Positions 33,308-41,586 of a DNA stretch of 64,000 nt are shown here, piece after piece. How positions within the stretch are numbered: position 1 is the first letter of the stretch; every line of letters starts with the position of its first letter. The notes under the pieces were generated by a model. The model had not been told where the DNA came from and did not search any database. It saw only the letters and a program-made list of their open reading frames with translations. A program made the position numbers and the translations under genes. The DNA is taken from positions 1 to 64,000 of the forward strand of contig CAMVEM010000001.1 in assembly GCA_947166515.1 (NCBI GenBank), in the 5' to 3' direction. This stretch comes from an uncultured Clostridia bacterium (GTDB lineage: Bacteria > Bacillota > Clostridia > Oscillospirales > Ruminococcaceae).

Positions 33308-34057
33308 ATGGAGACGAAATCACATCGCTTCAATAAAGCCATATCATGGCTCATACTCGCCTATTTCGTTATACTTTTCGCAGAAAGAGCGCAAAGCATA
33401 ATACGAATACTGGTCGATGACACGATCGGACTTTTCCACACGGGATTTGACATATACGCAAATGTACTGACCGTACTATCAGTCTCCGCAGCAATATTCA
33501 TGCTTATAGTATATAATGAAGACTTCTTCCGCTCGCTGTACGACGGGAAGACCTTTCCGGACTATTCCATGCTGTCGGTAACATCGGGCGTTTTGCTGGT
33601 CAGCGGTATGGTGCATACCGAATTCACGATAGCGCCGATACAGTTCGGAGCATACGGAGCACTTATCGTGGCAATGATACTGCGCACAGTCGAAACAGCG
33701 CCCGAAGCGAAGAACAAGTTTAAACTGTGGTATTCGCTTGCATTCCTTACAGTTTTCTCAATGGCGATACCGGTAATGTATCACACATATATCGAACAGG
33801 CTGTGCTGTTTCATATCATAGCTGCGCTGACAGCGCTCGTTCTCGTGTTTTTCTTCACGCTTATGATGCGCAGAGTATTTATCGGTAAAGCGGAGGATCT
33901 TCTGCTTTTTGTCCCGACTGTCCTTATGGCGGGACTCGATTCCGTGGTGATAATAATGCGGTGGAATGAGGAAATAAACGCGTTCGCGATGATATTCGCG
34001 ATACTTTCTGTCATAATGTATATAGCAGGAAAGATTATTTTCACTGTAAAAAAATAG
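33308..34057 (+). CDS. Uncharacterised polytopic membrane protein
   Basis: The ATG at 33308, after GAAAGAGACATATT, is preferred; the earlier ORF-track start lies in the terminator hairpin. 249 residues with about seven membrane helices ('WLILAYFVILFAERA', 'YANVLTVLSVSAAIFMLIV', 'LFHIIAALTALVLVFFFTLM' and others), and few charged loops. No family was recognised. It lies after the terminator of the Ter operon and 28 bases before the NSS symporter gene, with which it is probably expressed. Confidence 0.7.
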   Translation: METKSHRFNKAISWLILAYFVILFAERAQSIIRILVDDTIGLFHTGFDIYANVLTVLSVSAAIFMLIVYNEDFFRSLYDGKTFPDYSMLSVTSGVLLVSGMVHTEFTIAPIQFGAYGALIVAMILRTVETAPEAKNKFKLWYSLAFLTVFSMAIPVMYHTYIEQAVLFHIIAALTALVLVFFFTLMMRRVFIGKAEDLLLFVPTVLMAGLDSVVIIMRWNEEINAFAMIFAILSVIMYIAGKIIFTVKK

Positions 34058-34085
34058 AGGACCCCAAAGAGAGGAAATAAACAAA

Positions 34086-35519
34086 ATGGAAACCAATGAA
34101 AACAAGCATGAACAGAAAAATACCCACGAGGGTGCAGGTTTCGGAAGCAGGATAGGATTTATCCTCGCGGCTGCCGGCTCGGCGGTAGGACTCGGAAACA
34201 TCTGGAGATTCCCCTATCTTGCGGCTAAATACGGCGGGGGCCTGTTCCTGCTGATATACCTGATACTTACCGTGACATTCGGCTTCACGCTGATGCTCAC
34301 CGAGATAGCGATCGGCAGACGCACCGGAAAGAGCGTGATCGGTGCATATAAGGCAGTACATAAGAACTTCGGCTTCATGGGCTGGGCAGCGGCGATAATC
34401 CCTGCGCTCATACTTCCCTACTATTGCGTAATAGGCGGCTGGGTGCTCAGATATACGACTGCGTTCGTCACGGGAGCCGGAGCCGACACCGCGCACAGCA
34501 TCGCTTCGGCGGCGGGCGAGGAAACTCCGTTCTTCGTTGACTTCATAAGTCATTCTATGGAACCGACGATATTCTTCGTGATATTCGTCGTGCTCAATGT
34601 TGTGGTAATAATGCTCGGCGTACAGAAGGGCATAGAGCTTGTCAGCAAGTTCCTGATGCCGGTGCTTGTAGTGCTTATCGTAGCGATATGCATTTACACA
34701 TTTACACTTGAAGGCGCTATGGATGGTGTAAAATATTATCTTCTGCCAAACTTCGACAGCCTCATTACCGAAAAAGGATTTGACGCAGGAATGCTGTTCA
34801 AAACATTTGCCGCTGCGACCAGCCAGCTTTTCTACTCAATGTCTATAGCAATGGGAATTCTCGTAACCTACGGCTCGTATATGAGAAAACAGGATTCTCT
34901 TGAAAACTCGGTAAGACACATTGAGTTCTTCGATACCGGTATCGCGGTCATCGCGGGACTTATAATAGTTCCTGCCGTCTTTGTTTTCACAGGAGGAGAC
35001 AAAGCTGCGGTAAATGCAGGTCCCGGACTTATGTTCATAACGCTGCCCATGGTATTTGAGTCTATGCCGGGCGGTCAGTTAGTCGGTGCTGCATTTTTCG
35101 TGCTCGTATCTCTTGCTGCGCTGACATCGTCCATATCGCTCATGGAAACGGTCGTTTCCGCTGTCATGGAAAAGTTCAGACTTACGAGAATAAAGAGCTG
35201 CATAGCTGTGATAATAATTACGATAGCGCTTGGTATGCTCTCGGTGCTCGGATACAGCGACTGGTCGGAAGTCACGATCTTCGGAATGCAGTTCCTTGAT
35301 TTCTTCGACTTTATCACCAACTCTGTAATGATGCCGGTACTTGCGTTCCTGACCTGTGTGCTTATCGGCTGGATCGTCAAAACAAAATATGTTGAAGAGG
35401 AAGTGCTCTGCGGAGAGAAAAAATTCAGAGCGCAGCTTCTGTACAGGATAATGATACGTTTTATCTGTCCTGTCTGCATGATAATGGTCCTTGTTACGCC
35501 GTTCTTCACAACTTTGTAA
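34086..35519 (+). CDS. Sodium-dependent symporter, NSS/SNF family
   Basis: 477 residues, start AGAGAGGAAATAAACAAA-ATG. The N-terminal signature 'GFILAAAGSAVGLGNIWRFP' (Na+ and substrate site in helix 1), 'NGGGAF'-like 'YGGGLFLLIYL', 'MLTEIAIGRRTGKS', and helix 6 'FAAATSQLFYSMSIAMGIL' are the family hallmarks. About eleven helices, as in many bacterial NSS proteins. These take up amino acids or related amines with Na+. Substrate not predictable here. Confidence 0.93.
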   Translation: METNENKHEQKNTHEGAGFGSRIGFILAAAGSAVGLGNIWRFPYLAAKYGGGLFLLIYLILTVTFGFTLMLTEIAIGRRTGKSVIGAYKAVHKNFGFMGWAAAIIPALILPYYCVIGGWVLRYTTAFVTGAGADTAHSIASAAGEETPFFVDFISHSMEPTIFFVIFVVLNVVVIMLGVQKGIELVSKFLMPVLVVLIVAICIYTFTLEGAMDGVKYYLLPNFDSLITEKGFDAGMLFKTFAAATSQLFYSMSIAMGILVTYGSYMRKQDSLENSVRHIEFFDTGIAVIAGLIIVPAVFVFTGGDKAAVNAGPGLMFITLPMVFESMPGGQLVGAAFFVLVSLAALTSSISLMETVVSAVMEKFRLTRIKSCIAVIIITIALGMLSVLGYSDWSEVTIFGMQFLDFFDFITNSVMMPVLAFLTCVLIGWIVKTKYVEEEVLCGEKKFRAQLLYRIMIRFICPVCMIMVLVTPFFTTL

Positions 35520-35522
35520 TAC

Positions 35523-35590
35523 TCACCCCCAGCCCCCTCCCATTGGGAGGGGGCTATTTTTTCTTATGTGGGGCTTCGAGTCTGTTGATT
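35523..35590 (+). terminator. Terminator / family 1 repeat after the NSS gene
   Basis: CCCCCTCCC-ATT-GGGAGGGGG then CTATTTTTTCTT, followed by a TATGTGGGGCTTCG unit. Confidence 0.75.
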
Positions 35591-35655
35591 CCCCATAAAG
35601 AAGTCCTCGCCGACCGCATCAGACAACCCGCGGCAACTATTCAATTCAACAACTT

Positions 35656-35694
35656 AAAGAATACCACAGATTTTCGGAATCTGTGGTATTCTTT
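35656..35694. repeat. 17-bp perfect inverted repeat
   Basis: AAAGAATACCACAGATT, loop TTCGG, AATCTGTGGTATTCTTT. No mismatch. The UUCG-type loop and flanking A/T runs would make a very stable bidirectional terminator, though neighbours already have their own. Confidence 0.7.
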
Positions 35695-35906
35695 CAGTGT
35701 TTCTTTGTCATTTTTAACAAACGGATTCTGAGTGCGGACTTAAGTGCCTTAAAGGAAGGCTTCATCAAACTATATATTTCCAATTTTCATTCGTTCGGGC
35801 TGTTTTCAGACGGATTCCTGCTTAAAAAGGGGGCTTTGTCAACAGGACCGGGACGAAGTCCCCACAAACCCGAAGGGGTGCAGGGGGCGCTGCACGATGC
35901 AGCGAT

Positions 35907-35950
35907 TGACCGCCCAAAAGAGCGCATGATGCGCGCATAAAAGGCGGTCA
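35907..35950. repeat. Covarying hairpin repeat, copy A (family 2)
   Basis: Outer stem TGACCGCC/GGCGGTCA around CAAAAGAGCGCATGATGCGCGCATAA. Inner part matches copies B and C; outer stem differs but still pairs fully. Confidence 0.65.
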
Positions 35951-36035
35951 TAGGCGACTACGGAAAGCCCTCCGCAAATTCCCCCACAAATTATGATTTG
36001 TTGAATTTAAAAACCAGGCAAAAAAAGCACGGGGT

Positions 36036-37649
36036 TCAGGATTCCGTGCTTTTTTTATTTCGTTTTATCCGCATTATTACAGCCTTTATGGAAACAAAGG
36101 CTATTATCGCTGTCCAGACTGTAATCAAAGACACTATAAGGACTACCGCCGTTGCGGGAAGGCTTCCGAGTTCCGCTTTGCCGGTCGCTGAAATGCTGTC
36201 CAGCCGGTAGAGCGAGCTTGTATCCTTGTAAAGCTTGTCAAAATACTCGTCGTTTATCGTTTCTTTACGGCGTGTGGATTTTGCCGTGCTCTCTATGAGA
36301 TGTCCCGCCGCATTGCGGAGAGATGCCGAGCCGTTGAACACCGCTGTCACAAATGTGTGCTGTATATTGTTCAGCAACATCTTTGTGGCGTCAAGCTTGA
36401 CCGAATAGTGAAGGTCGTTGTCGGTGCCGCCGAGTGAAAGATATTCTTTATATTCGGGCGAGTTCTGCGCTTTAGATGTTACCGGGATATAGCCTTCCGT
36501 CTCCGCATACGCGGTCTGCACCTCGTTTGTCAGCAGGAACTGCATAAACAGCCACGAGGCGAGGACTTCCTGCGGGTCGCTCTTATAGAACAGGCATATC
36601 GACGGACCCTGCGAGATCATATATGGCTCTGACGGGTCATACTGCGGTATCGGCTTGACGACTGTCTCGAACTCGACTATGCTGTCCTCGGCTATATCGT
36701 GATGACTTGCGTGGCTTCCCATCCATGTCGCGCCGGCGGTGGAATCAATCGCGAAAATACACTGTCCCGCATTAAGGAAGTTTCCGGGATAGCTCGATAT
36801 CTTGAACGTTGAGAACGAGCCGTTACGGACGTGCTCCGAAACCTCGTAGAGTATCTTGCGCGTGGTATCGCTGAATATGCCTATGTTTCCGGCAGGGTCT
36901 GAATAATCCGCGCCAAGCTGTTTCAGCATCTGTATCATCATATTGTCCGTGGATTTATATATGAACGGTATCAGCACCTTCTGGCCGTTCACCTTGTATG
37001 TGCCGTCATCGTTCTTTGCCATTGCGGCGTCGGAGACTTCCCAGATGAAATCCCACGTCAGGTCTTCGGGGATCTCATAGCCGAGCTTCTCGACCATATC
37101 CTTGTTGATATAGCACGCTTCGGATGACCGCATGTACGGGAGCGCGTAATACTCTCCCGAGAGCTGACATTCGCCGATATACTGAGGTATCAGCTCGTCA
37201 AATGACGGTGAATCGAATTTCACCAGACTTCCGCCGAGGCCGTATTCCGGGTCGTTCATCAACTCGTCAAGCTTCACGACGGTGTTTTCTCCCGTCATAT
37301 ATGTTGCGATATGGTCGGGATAGGTGATGCATACGTTCGGTGTTGTCTGGGTCGGGATATTCGTGATGACGTCGTTGTATATCTTGCCGTAATCGGTATA
37401 AAGGCGCAGATCGACCGTTATGTTCGGATATAACGCCTGAAAATCGGCAATTGCTTTGCGGTAGATATCCGTCTGGGTCTTGTTTGTGTCGTTCTTCGCC
37501 CAGAAGGTTATCTCGGTGTGCCGGCTCTCGTCAAAGCCGGAGGGCATCTCAAATGCCTCGGTCCTACGTGAGCCGTGACAGCCGGAAAGCCCGCTTATCA
37601 GAACAGCGCAGGCGGCTGTAAGAGCCGCAGCTTTTTTTATGGCTCTCAT
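36036..37649 (-). CDS. ABC sugar-type substrate-binding lipoprotein with C-terminal membrane anchor
   Basis: 537 residues. The lipobox signal 'AACAVLISGLSGC' precedes a family 1 solute-binding fold ('TEITFWAKNDTNKTQTDIY', 'FQALYPNITVDLRLYTDYG', 'YALPYMRSSEACYINKDMVEKLGY'). Unusually, the C-terminus adds 'LPATAVVLIVSLITVWTAIIAF' and a basic tail, a clear membrane helix. The protein would be held at both ends. Last gene of the importer; its start overlaps the end of the MalG-type permease gene by four bases. Likely ligand an oligosaccharide or glycerophosphodiester; not determinable. Confidence 0.85.
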   Translation of the reverse strand: MRAIKKAAALTAACAVLISGLSGCHGSRRTEAFEMPSGFDESRHTEITFWAKNDTNKTQTDIYRKAIADFQALYPNITVDLRLYTDYGKIYNDVITNIPTQTTPNVCITYPDHIATYMTGENTVVKLDELMNDPEYGLGGSLVKFDSPSFDELIPQYIGECQLSGEYYALPYMRSSEACYINKDMVEKLGYEIPEDLTWDFIWEVSDAAMAKNDDGTYKVNGQKVLIPFIYKSTDNMMIQMLKQLGADYSDPAGNIGIFSDTTRKILYEVSEHVRNGSFSTFKISSYPGNFLNAGQCIFAIDSTAGATWMGSHASHHDIAEDSIVEFETVVKPIPQYDPSEPYMISQGPSICLFYKSDPQEVLASWLFMQFLLTNEVQTAYAETEGYIPVTSKAQNSPEYKEYLSLGGTDNDLHYSVKLDATKMLLNNIQHTFVTAVFNGSASLRNAAGHLIESTAKSTRRKETINDEYFDKLYKDTSSLYRLDSISATGKAELGSLPATAVVLIVSLITVWTAIIAFVSIKAVIMRIKRNKKSTES

Positions 37650-38512
37650 CCTTTTGTTCCTCCGGTCGAAACGCCTTCCATTATCTTCTTTCTGAATATT
37701 ATGAATATCACGATCAGCGGTATCGAGATAACGACCACCGCTGCCATCATCGCGGGGATATTCTCACGCCCGAAGCCGTTTTCGCGTATCTCCTGTATGC
37801 CGTTGGATACGAGGAAGTATGCACTGTCATCGGTTATCAGGCGCGGCCATACATAAGAGTTCCAGCACTCTATCACTTTGAGTATCATTATCGTGATTAT
37901 TGTCGGCCGGCATATCGGTACCATGACTTTGACCAGATATTTGAGGTCGGACGTTCCGTCAACTTTTGCAGCTTTGTAGAGCTCATCTGGTATCTGCTCG
38001 AAGTTTTCTTTCAAAAGATAGATGTAGAACACCGAAGTCACCGACGGCAGGATAAGACCGCTGAATGTATTGCGCATACCCATGTCGGTGATCGTCTGGA
38101 AATTCGTGATAATCACGAGCTCGTTCGGTATCATCATAAGCGACAGGAACAGCGTGAACACGAGGTTCTTACCTCTGAATGAGAGGCGTGAGAACGCGAA
38201 TGCTGCCGGAACTATCACTATCATCATGAGCACGGTCGTTATCACCGTGAATATTATCGTATTCAGAAAATACTGTGCGAGCGGCACTGCGGTGAATGCT
38301 TCGGTATAGTTTTCGAGTGTAGGCTCGGTCGTTATGAATTTGGGGACATATTCCGAGTTGTATGAGCCGTAGCTTTTGACCGATGTCAGAAGCATCCAGT
38401 AAAACGGGAATACCACGATTATTGCCCATATCGACAGCAGAATATATACTATCACCGCGGTCACATGATGTGAGCCGGTCTTTCTTCTTTTTTTCTTTAT
38501 TTCTTGTTCCAT
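37646..38512 (-). CDS. ABC importer permease, MalG/UgpE type
   Basis: 288 residues with six membrane helices. It opens with a basic stretch 'KKKRRKTGSHHVTAVIVYIL', has 'FPFYWMLLTSVKS' and the EAA loop 'EIPDELYKAAKVDGTSDLKYLVKVMVPICRPTI' (quoted in part). This loop contacts the ATPase. Its start is 190 bases after the other permease gene, the gap holding a repeat. It forms the channel with the 38.7-39.6 kb product. Confidence 0.93.
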   Translation of the reverse strand: MEQEIKKKRRKTGSHHVTAVIVYILLSIWAIIVVFPFYWMLLTSVKSYGSYNSEYVPKFITTEPTLENYTEAFTAVPLAQYFLNTIIFTVITTVLMMIVIVPAAFAFSRLSFRGKNLVFTLFLSLMMIPNELVIITNFQTITDMGMRNTFSGLILPSVTSVFYIYLLKENFEQIPDELYKAAKVDGTSDLKYLVKVMVPICRPTIITIMILKVIECWNSYVWPRLITDDSAYFLVSNGIQEIRENGFGRENIPAMMAAVVVISIPLIVIFIIFRKKIMEGVSTGGTKG

Positions 38513-38612
38513 AATATCACCTGATAATGCAGAAACGTTTTTTCGTCAGTGAGTAAAGTTTTTTGGAAAGTGGGTCGTGGAATACCCTTTTGTTCCGCTA
38601 GGAGGTGGTAAA

Positions 38613-38660
38613 GAAGTTTTCCAAAAGCGCGCACGACGCGCGCATAAAGGAGAAAACTTC
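38613..38660. repeat. Covarying hairpin repeat, copy B (family 2)
   Basis: GAAGTTTTC ... GAAAACTTC outer stem around CAAAAGCGCGCACGACGCGC. It sits inside the importer operon, between the two permease genes. Confidence 0.7.
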
Positions 38661-38703
38661 GAGTCACAAAAGGTTTTCCCCGATCTCAAGCGTGAGCGGC
38701 AGT

Positions 38704-39594
38704 CTAATAATGCACTTTCTTCTTGCTTATAAGCAGGTTAATGACCGTTATCGTGAGCACTATCACGAACAGTATCAGCGCTGCCGCCGACGCGTAGGAC
38801 GGATATCCGCCGCTGTCGCCGTACAGCATATCATAGATATATCCGACTATCGTGTTCATTCCCGCAGCGTTGAGGTTTGTCCCGAACAAAGCCACAGCAT
38901 CGCTGTACGCTTTGAACGCGCCGATAAATCCCGTTATCACCAGATAGAAGATCATCGGCGAGATCATCGGGAGCGTTATCCTCGTGAACATTCTGAAGCG
39001 TGATGTTCCGTCTATCCGAGCGGCTTTGTAATATGTGTCGTTCACGGACGCGAGCGCGCTCGTCAGTATCAGTATCTTGAACGGGAGCACCACCCATATC
39101 GTGTAGAAGCACAGCACGAACATCTTCGCCCAGTAAGGCCCGTCTATGAAATCCACCGATTCGCCGCCGAAAATGTTTATCAGCACATTCACAAGGCCGT
39201 CCGAATAAGCGGTCTTCTTGAACAGTATCATAAAAACGAGTCCTACCGCGAGCGTGTTCGTCACATACGGCAGAAAATATACCGTTTGGAACAGGTTGCG
39301 GAGTTTCTTTATCGAGCTCAGCCCAAGCGATATCAGAAGCGCCGTTATGGTGGAAAGCGGGACCGTTATTATAACGAGCAGGAACGTGTTTCTCAGCGCC
39401 TGCAGGAAGTACGGATCGTGCAGAACATACTCATAGTTGTATGTTCCCACATCGAAATATGTCTGGGACGCGGAATTATATCCCTCTTCAAACGAATAAA
39501 TAAGTACGTCTATCAGCGGATATACCATGAAAACTCCGAGGAAGGCTATCGCGGGGAGCAGGTACAGCCACGCCTTGAGACCGTTTTTTTTCAT
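38704..39594 (-). CDS. ABC importer permease, MalF/UgpA type
   Basis: 296 residues, six helices, start about six bases after the SD AAAGGTGACTGACAG. It begins 'MKKNGLKAWLYLLPAIAFL' and has 'FMVYPLIDVLIYSF' and the EAA loop 'YYKAARIDGTSRFRMFTRITLPMISPMIFY' (part). Pairs with the MalG-type permease. The order ATPase, MalF-type, MalG-type, binding protein is common in such importers, though the binding protein is more often first. Confidence 0.93.
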   Translation of the reverse strand: MKKNGLKAWLYLLPAIAFLGVFMVYPLIDVLIYSFEEGYNSASQTYFDVGTYNYEYVLHDPYFLQALRNTFLLVIITVPLSTITALLISLGLSSIKKLRNLFQTVYFLPYVTNTLAVGLVFMILFKKTAYSDGLVNVLINIFGGESVDFIDGPYWAKMFVLCFYTIWVVLPFKILILTSALASVNDTYYKAARIDGTSRFRMFTRITLPMISPMIFYLVITGFIGAFKAYSDAVALFGTNLNAAGMNTIVGYIYDMLYGDSGGYPSYASAAALILFVIVLTITVINLLISKKKVHY

Positions 39595-39608
39595 CTGTCA
39601 GTCACCTT

Positions 39609-40715
39609 TCATTCTTTCGCGGCTTCAAAATCCACTCTTTCTTCGGTCTCTTTATCAAACAGATAGACCTTGTTTGGTTTGAGTGAGAAACGTACCTCTT
39701 TCGCACTCTCGTCAATGTTTATGTCGGAATCTATTATCGAGCGTATCGTTTCGCCTATGCCGGCGTAATGTGTTGACACGATGCTCTTGTCGCGGCCTGT
39801 GACCTCGACCGCGCGGAGCTTGCAATTAAGTCCGCCGTTTTCGTCGGGAATGAAACCTTCGGGGCGGATACCGATGTAAACATTGCGGTTTTCCTGCGGT
39901 TTTATCTTCATGACCTCGTCGTCGCCGATGAACACGCGGTCTTTTTTTACGCTTCCTACAAATACGTTTATAGCGGGAGTTCCGAGGAATTTCGCTACAA
40001 AAAGATTTTTCGGGTCGTCATAAACGCGCTGCGGCTTATCTATCTGCTGTATCTTTCCGTCCTTCATCACTACGATAAGGTCGGAAATGCTCATGGCTTC
40101 TTCCTGATCGTGGGTAACAAATATCGTGGTTACTCCCGTTTCGCGCTGTATGCGGCGTATCTCCTCGCGCGTCTGTAATCTGAGCCTTGCGTCAAGATTG
40201 GAGAGCGGTTCGTCGAGAAGCAGCACTCTCGGCGTCTTGACGAGCGCTCTTGCGATAGCGACACGCTGCTGCTGACCGCCGGAGAGCTCGCTCGGACGGC
40301 GCTCCATTAGTCCGTCTATCTGCACGAGCTTAGCGGCTTCGTATGCACGCTCCTGCATTTCGAGCTTGGACATCTTTTTATCGCCCTTGAAATTTTCGAG
40401 CGGGAACGTGATATTCTTCATTACAGTCAGGTGCGGATAGAGGGCGTAGTTCTGAAATACGAGTCCCACGCCGCGGTTTTCCGGCGGAAGATCGGTAACG
40501 TCCTCATCGTCGAAGAATATCTGCCCTTCAGTTGGCTCTTCAAGTCCCGATATCAGATTGAGGCAGGTGCTCTTTCCGCAGCCGGAGGGTCCGAGAAGTC
40601 CTATAAGCTGTCCGCTCGGTATCTCGAAATCGAAATTATCGACAGCGGTAACATCTGCGCCTTTTTTGCTGCGGCTCGGAAATTTTTTTGTCAGGTTTTT
40701 AAGAATTATTTTCAT
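39609..40715 (-). CDS. ABC importer ATPase, MsmX/UgpC type
   Basis: 368 residues. Walker A 'GPSGCGKSTCLN', Q-loop 'VFQNYALYPHLTV', signature 'LSGGQQQRVAIARAL', Walker B 'VLLLDEPLSNLDARLR' and switch His in 'FVTHDQEEAMSISD'. The C-terminal third forms the regulatory OB-like domain of the MalK group ('NVYIGIRPEGF'). It drives the two permeases encoded downstream. Its start lies 17 bases inside the end of the FRG gene. Confidence 0.95.
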   Translation of the reverse strand: MKIILKNLTKKFPSRSKKGADVTAVDNFDFEIPSGQLIGLLGPSGCGKSTCLNLISGLEEPTEGQIFFDDEDVTDLPPENRGVGLVFQNYALYPHLTVMKNITFPLENFKGDKKMSKLEMQERAYEAAKLVQIDGLMERRPSELSGGQQQRVAIARALVKTPRVLLLDEPLSNLDARLRLQTREEIRRIQRETGVTTIFVTHDQEEAMSISDLIVVMKDGKIQQIDKPQRVYDDPKNLFVAKFLGTPAINVFVGSVKKDRVFIGDDEVMKIKPQENRNVYIGIRPEGFIPDENGGLNCKLRAVEVTGRDKSIVSTHYAGIGETIRSIIDSDINIDESAKEVRFSLKPNKVYLFDKETEERVDFEAAKE

Positions 40716-41532
40716 TTTCTGTCCCCTGTTTTTTTCTTACGAAATAATGTCTTGCAAGTGAGCGTGACAGTCCGTCGAGTCCCGGATAAAGTATTCGCTC
40801 GCTGATATTGAACTGGTCGAGCAGATCTCTTACCTGCCAGCGTATCTCCTTTTTGATTATGTACCGCATCGTGCAGTCGGTGCGTCTTTCGAGGAAATCC
40901 TCAATGTCGGAGATGCCGGACGGGATTATGGAGAAGAAAGAATACTGGTTGATTATGCGCTGATCTACCGACGGCGGCTCGATGTTCACGAACGCGTCCG
41001 CGCCCATATCTATATCGTACTGCTCGATGCTGTCCACCACAGAAGTCAGCGTATCTACCGTGAACACGAACATTCCGCCGCGTTTGAGCGCTTCGGTATA
41101 GCGCCGGGGGAGGTTCTTGTTCGCCGCCTTCATGTCGAAGCGCCATAAGACGCAGTCGCGTTTGTCGAGCTTGTCGAAGTTGTTTTCGGTGCAGGCAAAA
41201 TGCAGCGCTATCAGCGGGGAATATGTCCAGTCGAGCAGGCGCGTCGGGAGGCCGTGGTGCTGGCCTATCATCATCTGTTTCCAGACGGACGCGCTTATCG
41301 AGGGGTCGTCTATGCAGGCGTATTTGGCAAAATTGCGGAGTATTGACGGTTCAAGCTCGCGGTGGAGCTCCTTGCAGTTAAGGCGCAGAGAAGTCGTCAG
41401 TCTGTATGAAGCGTCCGGCATACCGCGGTAGAAGTACGGGCTTCTGAGGCGGTTTATATCCTGGTTGAACTTCTGCTCTGAGATCAGCTTCATCACGCCG
41501 TCTATGCTGTCTATTACCACTGTTTCTATCAT
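40699..41532 (-). CDS. FRG-domain protein
   Basis: 277 residues, soluble. The FRG signature is plain: 'SPYFYRGMPDASYRLTTSL' near residue 31 and 'GQHHGLPTRLLDWTYSPLIALHFA' (part) near 88. The domain is found in many stand-alone and phage-associated proteins and in defence loci. Its chemistry is unknown; some members are thought to bind or modify nucleotides. It overlaps the ABC ATPase gene, so the two are co-translated. The ribosome site is weak. Confidence 0.85.
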   Translation of the reverse strand: MIETVVIDSIDGVMKLISEQKFNQDINRLRSPYFYRGMPDASYRLTTSLRLNCKELHRELEPSILRNFAKYACIDDPSISASVWKQMMIGQHHGLPTRLLDWTYSPLIALHFACTENNFDKLDKRDCVLWRFDMKAANKNLPRRYTEALKRGGMFVFTVDTLTSVVDSIEQYDIDMGADAFVNIEPPSVDQRIINQYSFFSIIPSGISDIEDFLERRTDCTMRYIIKKEIRWQVRDLLDQFNISERILYPGLDGLSRSLARHYFVRKKQGTENENNS

Positions 41533-41586
41533 ACTAACACCAGTTTTCGTATATATTATCGGGGATCATCAAGGACATTAACAGGT

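Larger units (their letters stand above)
35520..36035. other. Repeat-filled intergenic region between convergent genes
   Basis: No gene. It holds family 1 hairpins (35523-35590), a 17-bp perfect inverted repeat (35656-35694), further GC-rich pieces and family 2 copy A (35907-35950). A final hairpin AAAAAAGCACGG-GGTTCAGGATT-CCGTGCTTTTTT (36017-36055) is a terminator shared with the ABC cluster end. Confidence 0.7.
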
